NCBI RefSeq assembly: GCF_017427025.1
Contig: NZ_JAFLNG010000007.1
Location: forward strand, 1-34,687
Source of the DNA: Streptomyces sp. FH025
GTDB lineage: Bacteria; Actinomycetota; Actinomycetes; Streptomycetales; Streptomycetaceae
Length of the DNA stretch: 34,687 nt
Direction of reading: 5' to 3'
In this document: positions 29,289-34,687 of the stretch, one piece after another
Position numbering within the stretch: the first letter of the stretch is position 1
Layout: every line of letters starts with the position of its first letter
The notes under the pieces: generated by a model
Seen by the model: only the letters and a program-made list of their open reading frames with translations
The model's database searches: none
Told to the model about the DNA's origin: nothing
Program-made: the position numbers and the translations under genes

Positions 29289-30617
29289 ATGACCAGGACG
29301 AGCCCTCGCGCCGAAACCCGCCGGCCCATCGGCGTCCGGCCGCCCGCCGCCGGCGCGGCACTGACCGCCGTCCCGCCGCTCGCCCCCGTCCCGCCGCTGA
29401 CCGCCGTCGCGGGCGAGCCGCTGCCCACCGCGCAGCGCGCGGGCGCACTGCCGCCGGACACCGCGCCGGTGCGGGTCGGCGCGTTCCTGCTGTCCGCGCA
29501 GTTCCCCGGGCAGAGCCACGGCGAGGCGCTGGAGCGCACCGTCCTGGCCTCCGTCGAGGCCGAGCGCGCGGGCCTGGACGCCGTCTGGCTGGCCGAGCAC
29601 CACTTCGTCCCGTACGGGGTCTGTCCCAACGCGGCGACCCTGGCCGCGCTGCTGCTCGGCCGCACCCGCCGCATCGGCGTCGGCACGGCCGTCAGCGTGC
29701 TCTCCACCAGCCACCCGGTGGCGCTCGGCGAGCAGGCCGCGCTGCTCCACCTCACCTCCGGCGGGCGCTTCACGCTCGGAGTCGGACGCGGCGGACCGTG
29801 GATCGACCTGGAGGTGTTCGGCGGCGGCGTGGACGCCTTCGAGAACGGCTTCCCGGAGCGACTGGACCTGCTGCTGCGCTGGCTGCGCGGCTCCCGGGTC
29901 GGCGCGGACGGACCGCAGTTCGCCTTCCCCGAGGTGGCGGTGGTGCCGCAGGCCACCGAACCGCTGCGCCGCCCCGGCCTGGGCAGCTGGCTCGGCCTGG
30001 ACGCGTCCTCCGGCCCGGTGCGCTTCCCGCGCCAGCGCCAGGACGTCGAGGGCCTCGGTGAGGAGCTGACCGCCACCGGGCGGCCCGCGGCCGGCCCGCC
30101 CGTCGTGGTCGCCTGCACCTCGCCCGGCGGGGTCAGGCTGGCCGCCGAGCGCGGCCTGCCGATGCTGCTCGGCATGCACTCCGGCGACGAGGACAAGCTG
30201 CGGATGCTGGAGCTCTACCGCACCGCCTGGCTGGCCGCCGGGCGCGGCGAGGAGCAGCTGCGCCGGGTGAACCGCCAGCACGTCGCGGCCGGGGTGGCCC
30301 AGGTGGACGACCGCGACTCGGCCGCCCGGGCCACCCTGCTCAACGCGATGCCCGGCTGGTTCGAGTACGGGCTGGGCGCACACCGGACGGTGGACGGCCG
30401 GGAGCGGAAGATGCGCGACCCGCGCCAGTACACCGAGCTCCTCTGCGACCTGCACGCGGTGGGCACCCCGAGGCAGTGCGCCGACCGGCTGCTGGCCACC
30501 GCCGAGCGCACCGGCATCCGGCGGTTCGCGCTGCTCGCCGAGGGCAGCGGCGACCACGAGGCGACCCTGCACAACATCGCCCGGCTCGGCTCCGAGGTGC
30601 TGCCGCAGCTCAGCTGA
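29289..30617 (+). CDS. LLM-class flavin-dependent oxidoreductase
   Basis: This is a 442-residue protein with the bacterial luciferase-like TIM barrel. The chosen ATG (MTRTSPRAETRRP) has GAGGAGG 8 bases upstream; an ATG 24 codons earlier lacks one. Residues 1-60 are a Pro/Ala-rich extension unusual for the family and probably disordered. The barrel starts near VRVGAFLLSAQFPGQ and includes DAVWLAEHHFVPYGVCPN (the conserved AEHH motif), RIGVGTAVSVLSTSHPV, and GGRFTLGVGRGGP. The protein probably uses reduced flavin supplied by a separate reductase. The substrate is unknown. A long insert (about residues 215-255) separates the barrel halves. It resembles S. coelicolor SCO5390 by position, as I recall. 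Confidence 0.9.
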   Translation: MTRTSPRAETRRPIGVRPPAAGAALTAVPPLAPVPPLTAVAGEPLPTAQRAGALPPDTAPVRVGAFLLSAQFPGQSHGEALERTVLASVEAERAGLDAVWLAEHHFVPYGVCPNAATLAALLLGRTRRIGVGTAVSVLSTSHPVALGEQAALLHLTSGGRFTLGVGRGGPWIDLEVFGGGVDAFENGFPERLDLLLRWLRGSRVGADGPQFAFPEVAVVPQATEPLRRPGLGSWLGLDASSGPVRFPRQRQDVEGLGEELTATGRPAAGPPVVVACTSPGGVRLAAERGLPMLLGMHSGDEDKLRMLELYRTAWLAAGRGEEQLRRVNRQHVAAGVAQVDDRDSAARATLLNAMPGWFEYGLGAHRTVDGRERKMRDPRQYTELLCDLHAVGTPRQCADRLLATAERTGIRRFALLAEGSGDHEATLHNIARLGSEVLPQLS

Positions 30618-30692
30618 GACACCTCCGAGGCCCCGGCCCGGGCCGCCGCCCCCTCCCCCTCGGCGGGGACGGGGACGGCCGGCGCCGTCCGG

Positions 30693-31085
30693 TCAGCAGT
30701 CCCGCAGTTCCTCGGACTGGTTCAGCAGCTGCTCCCGGACGGAGGTGAAGCGCGTGAACCGCGCCTCGTTGGCCTCCGACGGCAGGAACACCGCCACCCG
30801 GTGACAGTTCTGGAACGCCAGCCGCACCCCGAAGTGGCGCTGAAGGGCGCCCCGGATGGCGTCGCTGGCGAGCGCGCGCAGCAGCTGGCCGCGGGCCTGC
30901 TCGCTGGGCGGCGGTACCTGGTTGTCGGCGAAGTCGGTGCCGTCGACCTTCGCCTGGGCGACCAGCGAGCTGATCAGGTCCCAGGCGTACGGCAGTGAGA
31001 CGCGGACGCAGTCGACGAATTCCCGCTCGTCGACCTCGCCCCGCTCGGCCTTCTCCAGCAGGGCCGGTGAGACGTCGAGCGACAT
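30693..31085 (-). CDS. SCO5389 family protein
   Basis: This is a 130-residue protein starting at ATG (MSLDVSPALLEKAERGEVD) with GAGAGGAG upstream; the 15 extra codons of the longer frame are rejected. It is cytoplasmic, with no signal or membrane helix. The first half is helical and acidic (REFVDCVRVSLPYAWDLISSL), with a conserved-looking QVPPPSEQARGQLLRALASD segment in the middle. The second half has FGVRLAFQNCHRVAVF. It has two central cysteines and ends in a C-terminal Cys (ELRDC). The family is named after the S. coelicolor gene and I know of no described function. It sits beside nucS, divergently, in Streptomyces generally, as I recall. Confidence 0.85.
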   Translation of the reverse strand: MSLDVSPALLEKAERGEVDEREFVDCVRVSLPYAWDLISSLVAQAKVDGTDFADNQVPPPSEQARGQLLRALASDAIRGALQRHFGVRLAFQNCHRVAVFLPSEANEARFTRFTSVREQLLNQSEELRDC

Positions 31086-31566
31086 GGATTCTCCTCTCGC
31101 TGTCCACCCGCGCGGCGCCCGGGTGGTCATGCGTAGTCCAAGCTCACAGTGAGGGTGGGCGAAATCGCAGGTGATGGCCGGAACACCGTGGGACGGGGGT
31201 TTCCGGCACCTTTTGCGACGGCGGCGGCGCCACGGGACGTGACGTCCTGGACACCGACCGCGTCAGAACAGCGTGGCAGTCAACGGCGGAGCAGGCTGGT
31301 CGTTCCTAGGGATTGCTCCGGAAATACGCCGTGGTGCACCACATTGGCCGGATCCCGTCGGATCGTTCACCTGAAGTCTCCATCCCCGTTGACAGCGGCC
31401 CCGCAGTCGTGCCGTCACACACCGTAGCGGCCTGTTGGGACGGGCGCCAGAGCGCGGCGGGCGAGGGTGGAACCGCCAAGCCTCCATGTTCGTGGGGTTC
31501 GCGCTTTCTTCACCCGGTCGTCGTGGAATCGCATCAACTGGCCCCGGTGGGCTAGCGTGGTCGACC
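31086..31566. other. Divergent region between SCO5389-family gene and nucS
   Basis: This is 481 bases without a convincing gene. It contains the palindrome CTCAC-A-GTGAG at 31143-31153 and the perfect 12-bp palindrome GTGGTGCACCAC at 31331-31342. The last is about 225 bases from nucS. The nucS -10-like box is TAGCGT at 31553-31558. The short open frames here are low-complexity and Arg/Ser-rich. Confidence 0.5.
31553..31558 (+). promoter_or_regulatory. -10-like TAGCGT box before nucS
   Basis: TAGCGT is followed by eight bases and the GTG of nucS, with no ribosome site between. It fits a leaderless or nearly leaderless nucS mRNA. Confidence 0.4.
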
Positions 31567-32226
31567 GTGCGTCTCGTAATTGCCCGCTGCTCAGTCGACT
31601 ATGCCGGTCGGCTCTCCGCCCATCTGCCGTCCGCCACCAGGCTGATCCTGGTCAAGGCCGACGGCAGCGTCAGCATCCACGCCGACGACCGCGCCTACAA
31701 GCCGCTCAACTGGATGTCCCCGCCGTGCGTCCTCAAGGAGGCCGACGGGGTCTGGACGGTGGAGAACAAGGCCGGCGAGAAGCTCATCATCACGCTGGAG
31801 GAGGTGTTGCACGACTCCTCCCACGAGCTCGGGGTGGACCCTGGCCTGATCAAGGACGGCGTCGAGGCCCACCTCCAGGAGCTGCTCGCGGACCGGATGG
31901 AGGTGCTCGGTGCCGGCTGGTCGCTGATCCGCCGCGAGTACCCGACCGCGATCGGCCCGGTCGACATCCTCTGCCGCGACGCCGACGGCGCCACGGTGGC
32001 CATCGAGATCAAGCGCCGCGGCGAGATCGACGGCGTCGAGCAGCTCACCCGCTACCTCGAACTCCTCAACCGGGACCCTCTGCTGGCCCCGGTCAAGGGC
32101 GTCTTCGCCGCGCAGGAGATCAAGCCCCAGGCCCGTGTGCTGGCCACCGACCGGGGCATCGGCTGCGTGGTGCTGGACTACGACGAGCTGCGCGGCATCG
32201 ACGACGACAAGCTCAAGCTGTTCTGA
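31567..32226 (+). CDS. nucS: NucS, mismatch-specific endonuclease
   Basis: This is a 219-residue DNA endonuclease that cuts both strands at mismatched bases in the MutS/MutL-independent mismatch correction of actinobacteria. The start GTG ([16 protein letters not shown]) matches family N-termini and has no ribosome site. The N-terminal domain (1-110) is a beta barrel that binds DNA, with [14 protein letters not shown]. The C-terminal RecB-like nuclease has Asp133 (GPVDILCRD), Glu147 and Lys149 (AIEIKRRG) and Gln159, with the same D-x13-E-x-K spacing as known NucS. The last residues DDDKLKLF look like a sliding-clamp-binding tail. All catalytic residues are intact, so a working repair enzyme is expected. 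It ends 13 bases from the convergent ATPase-like gene. Confidence 0.95.
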   Translation: MRLVIARCSVDYAGRLSAHLPSATRLILVKADGSVSIHADDRAYKPLNWMSPPCVLKEADGVWTVENKAGEKLIITLEEVLHDSSHELGVDPGLIKDGVEAHLQELLADRMEVLGAGWSLIRREYPTAIGPVDILCRDADGATVAIEIKRRGEIDGVEQLTRYLELLNRDPLLAPVKGVFAAQEIKPQARVLATDRGIGCVVLDYDELRGIDDDKLKLF

Positions 32227-32239
32227 CCCCTCAGGCCCC

Positions 32240-34642
32240 TCAGGCTCCTTGGGGCGACGAGCTCGACGACGGGCTGGACGTGCCGGTCCCGGTGGCCGGC
32301 CCGGTCGGCGTCGTGGTCGCGGCCGGCGAGGTCGAGGTGGTGGACGGCTTCGGCGACGGCGAGGTGCCGGTGCCGCCCCCGGGCTGAGTGCCGCCACCGC
32401 CCGTACCGGTGCCCCCGGCCGTACCGCCCTGCGGCGGCTGGCCCGACTGCTGCGAAGACGGCTGCGACTGGCCCGGTACGGGCTGCTGCGTCTGCTGCGG
32501 GGCAGCCGGCTCGGTGGCGCCCGGCGAGCCGCTCGACCGCTTCGACGCCGAGGCGCTCGGAGAGCGTGACGCACCACCGCTCGCCGAGGACTCCGGGCCG
32601 GCGCCCGTCCCGGCCGGACCGCCCGGCTCAGTGACACCGCCCGCCGCGGGGGCCGTCGCGGGGCCGTTGTCGGCGGACGGCAGCGGCATCGGCGCGTCCT
32701 GACCGCCGACCTCGTCCAGCCGCCCGTGCGGGTCGTTCCCCTTCAGCTCCCCCGGCCCGGTGAGGCTCATCGCCACCGCCGAGCCGAGCACCCCGAAGGT
32801 CAGCACGGCCGCGGAGGCCACGACCACCCGGCGGCGCCTGCCCGTCCCGGACTTCAGACCGGCCGGCACCCTGGCGGCGATCTTGCGGATCACCGGCCCG
32901 CGCGCGGGCGCGACCGCGGCGGGAGCGGCGGGCGGCAGCTGCCGGCCGTCGGCGCGCAGCAGGTCGATCATCCGGCCGGCGGCGGCGACCCCGCGCTGCT
33001 CCTTCGCCTGGGCCCGCAGGGTGAGCGCGGTCTCCAGTTCGGCGATCGCCCGGGACGGCTGCTGGACGCAGATCGCGTGCACGCCCGCCTCGTGGTGGAA
33101 CCAGGCCTGGTCGACCGCCGAGCCGGTCCGCCGGGCCCCCTCCAGCCCCAGTTGCAGCACCCGTTCCCAGGCGCCCCAGCGCAGCGACAGTGCCAGCGCG
33201 GGCGCCGCCGCCCGGGCCAGGCGCACCATCGCCTCGTACCGCCCGGCGGCGCGGTCGGCGAGCAGCACGCCGACCACCACCTCGGCCTCGGCGGCGATCT
33301 GCTCCAGCGTCACCGAGCTGTGCCCGACCCACCAGGCGAAGTGCTGGGCGGCGCCGTCGACACAGCCGCGGGCCGGCCAGTGCGGGGCGAGCAGTTCGAG
33401 CGCCCCGGCGGTGAGCCGGTGGTGCCCGCCGATGGACACCGCCAGCCCCGCGTCGGCGAGTTCGGCCAGCGCGCTCTCGCCCTGGCCGACGTCGATCAGC
33501 GCGGGCAGGTGCGGCGCGGTGGGGCACTCGCCGCCGAGCGCGACGGCCAGCCGCAGCACGGCCTGGGCGGGCTCGCTGAGGCCCTCGGCGAGGCGGACGG
33601 CCGGCGAGGCGCTCTCGGCCACCGAGGGCAGCGGTACGGTGCTCCGCAGCGCGTTCTCCCGGACCGCCGGGTCGGGGTCGTGGACGGGCTCGTCGACGGC
33701 GCCGAAGACGTCCAGCCGGTCCTCCTCGGCGGCGACCAGCGCGTCCACCGAGACGTCCCGCTGGCGCAGCAGCGCGGCGGCCTGGACGAAGCGCAGCGGC
33801 AGGCCCTCGGACTCGAACCAGAGGTCGACCGCCCAGGCCTTCTCGGCCACGTCCAGCGGACGGCCGGCGAGGCGCCCGGCGAGGGCGAGGCAGGCGGCGC
33901 GGGAGAGCCCGGCGACCAGGTGGTCCTGCAATCGGGAGCCGACGGGCAACGGCGGGCTGTCGGGGGCCACCGAGATCAGGAAGGCGCAGCCGGGGGCGGC
34001 GGCGAGCAGCTCCTCCAGTTCGTCGCCGGAGGGCTCGGCCTCGTCGATCACCACGACCGCGCCGACCCCGGCGAGGTGGGCGGCCAGCTGGCCCGGGTCG
34101 GGGCGGAAGCCCGGGGCGTGGTGGGTGGCCGCGAAGAGGTCCTGGAGCAGGTCGGCGGCGGTGCGGCGGTGGCCGCGGAGCTGGACGACACCGCCCGGGG
34201 CTAGGTCGGCCGCGGCCTCGGCGACGGCCGACAGCAGGGTGCTGCGGCCCGAGCCGGCCTGGCCGACCAGGCGTATGGAGCGGCCCTCGGCGAGCAGGCC
34301 GAGCAGTTCGGCGATGTCGGCCTCGCGGTCGAGCAGCGGGAGGTCGGTGGGCCCGGCGCCGAGGGCGAGCGGGCCCACCGCGCGGCCGACGCCGCCGACC
34401 GGGCCGCGGGCGGGCTCGCTGCGCTCGATCCGGCGCGGGTGGGGCCGCCACTCCGGCGGGCAGGGCCTGGCCTCGGAGCCGTCCGGGGCGCCGACGCCGA
34501 CCAGCAGGCCGCCGGAGACCAGTTCGCCGCCACGGGTGCGGACGGCTTCCGGCCGGAACTCCCCGGATGGCTGTGCCACGTTCTGCTCCGCATCGTGCTC
34601 GGCCGCCGGCGCCCCGCGCCGCCCGGCACACGTCTCGGTCAC
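32240..34642 (-). CDS. Membrane-anchored ATPase-like protein with disordered outer tail
   Basis: This is an 800-residue protein from the GTG at 34642. The frame is open up to the window edge, so the true start may lie outside. Residues 100-210 look like a P-loop domain: LVGQAGSGRST at 125-135 and VVVIDEAE at 196-203 (Walker B with DE). The Walker A lysine is replaced by Arg133. Helical, winged-helix- and TPR-like sequence follows to about 570. A basic stretch and single hydrophobic helix (VVVASAAVLTFGVLGSAVAM) lie at about 605-627. The last 172 residues are Ser/Thr/Pro/Gly/Gln-rich. The layout suggests a STAND-like protein with the ATPase inside and a flexible tail outside the membrane. Function unknown; it resembles the gene next to nucS in S. 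coelicolor, as I recall. Confidence 0.7.
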   Translation of the reverse strand: MTETCAGRRGAPAAEHDAEQNVAQPSGEFRPEAVRTRGGELVSGGLLVGVGAPDGSEARPCPPEWRPHPRRIERSEPARGPVGGVGRAVGPLALGAGPTDLPLLDREADIAELLGLLAEGRSIRLVGQAGSGRSTLLSAVAEAAADLAPGGVVQLRGHRRTAADLLQDLFAATHHAPGFRPDPGQLAAHLAGVGAVVVIDEAEPSGDELEELLAAAPGCAFLISVAPDSPPLPVGSRLQDHLVAGLSRAACLALAGRLAGRPLDVAEKAWAVDLWFESEGLPLRFVQAAALLRQRDVSVDALVAAEEDRLDVFGAVDEPVHDPDPAVRENALRSTVPLPSVAESASPAVRLAEGLSEPAQAVLRLAVALGGECPTAPHLPALIDVGQGESALAELADAGLAVSIGGHHRLTAGALELLAPHWPARGCVDGAAQHFAWWVGHSSVTLEQIAAEAEVVVGVLLADRAAGRYEAMVRLARAAAPALALSLRWGAWERVLQLGLEGARRTGSAVDQAWFHHEAGVHAICVQQPSRAIAELETALTLRAQAKEQRGVAAAGRMIDLLRADGRQLPPAAPAAVAPARGPVIRKIAARVPAGLKSGTGRRRRVVVASAAVLTFGVLGSAVAMSLTGPGELKGNDPHGRLDEVGGQDAPMPLPSADNGPATAPAAGGVTEPGGPAGTGAGPESSASGGASRSPSASASKRSSGSPGATEPAAPQQTQQPVPGQSQPSSQQSGQPPQGGTAGGTGTGGGGTQPGGGTGTSPSPKPSTTSTSPAATTTPTGPATGTGTSSPSSSSSPQGA

Positions 34643-34687
34643 GGCCGCGGGCGGGCCCCGGGCGGCCGTCTTCTGACGGGCAGACTC

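Noticed and set aside
30669-30686. Small hairpin GGACGGC-CGGC-GCCGTCC after the luciferase-like gene
   Set aside because: A 7-bp stem in extremely GC-rich sequence is expected by chance; it was not confident enough to call a terminator.
1-34687. Mobile element, prophage or biosynthetic cluster
   Set aside because: No transposase, integrase, PKS/NRPS or phage genes were seen. Apart from the possible protease insertion, gene content is conserved core.

Overview
The window is very GC-rich, with strongly G/C-biased third codon positions, many GTG starts, and gene content and order typical of Streptomyces or the close relative Kitasatospora. The polarity and cytoskeleton genes scy and filP, the mismatch endonuclease gene nucS, an SCO5389-family gene and the icmA/meaB/thiolase/epimerase set all occur in an order I recall from the S. 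coelicolor SCO5387-SCO5420 region. I could not run a database search, so family names rest on motifs and recall. Most of the window is conserved chromosomal core, not a biosynthetic or mobile island.

Layout. Positions 1-1743 (minus strand) hold a DUF6230 gene, a DUF6114 membrane protein and a secreted protein cut by the window edge, arranged as an operon. Positions 2444-3436 hold a thioredoxin-fold/TPR protein (minus), divergent from a TetR regulator (3802-4473). Next come icmA, the large subunit of isobutyryl-CoA mutase (minus), a DUF3817 membrane protein (minus) and a MarR regulator (minus). Two tandem secreted M4 metalloproteases (plus) follow, then a second DUF3817 gene (minus), a DUF2127 membrane protein and a tightly packed operon of three AIM24-family genes. 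A second MarR gene comes next.

Positions 16122-19101 hold meaB and thiolase (minus) and methylmalonyl-CoA epimerase (plus). Together with icmA these suggest acyl-CoA and B12-dependent mutase metabolism. Positions 19632-25667 hold scy and filP, coiled-coil proteins of the tip-growth machinery. They are followed by an alpha/beta hydrolase with a small overlapping partner (minus), an ABC exporter pair (plus), a small zinc-binding protein (minus), a luciferase-like oxidoreductase (plus), the SCO5389-family gene (minus), nucS (plus) and a large membrane-anchored ATPase-like protein (minus) reaching the right edge.

No tRNA, rRNA, CRISPR array, insertion sequence or attachment site was seen. The most interesting signals are these: an exactly 88-codon (8 x 11 residue) near-identical duplication inside Scy; a possible 41-aa leaderless ORF before scy; five reading frames that start exactly 6 bases after a -10-like box; a shared upstream block in front of both M4 genes; several paired or helically phased operator-like repeats; and an ATPase-like protein whose P-loop lysine is replaced by arginine.
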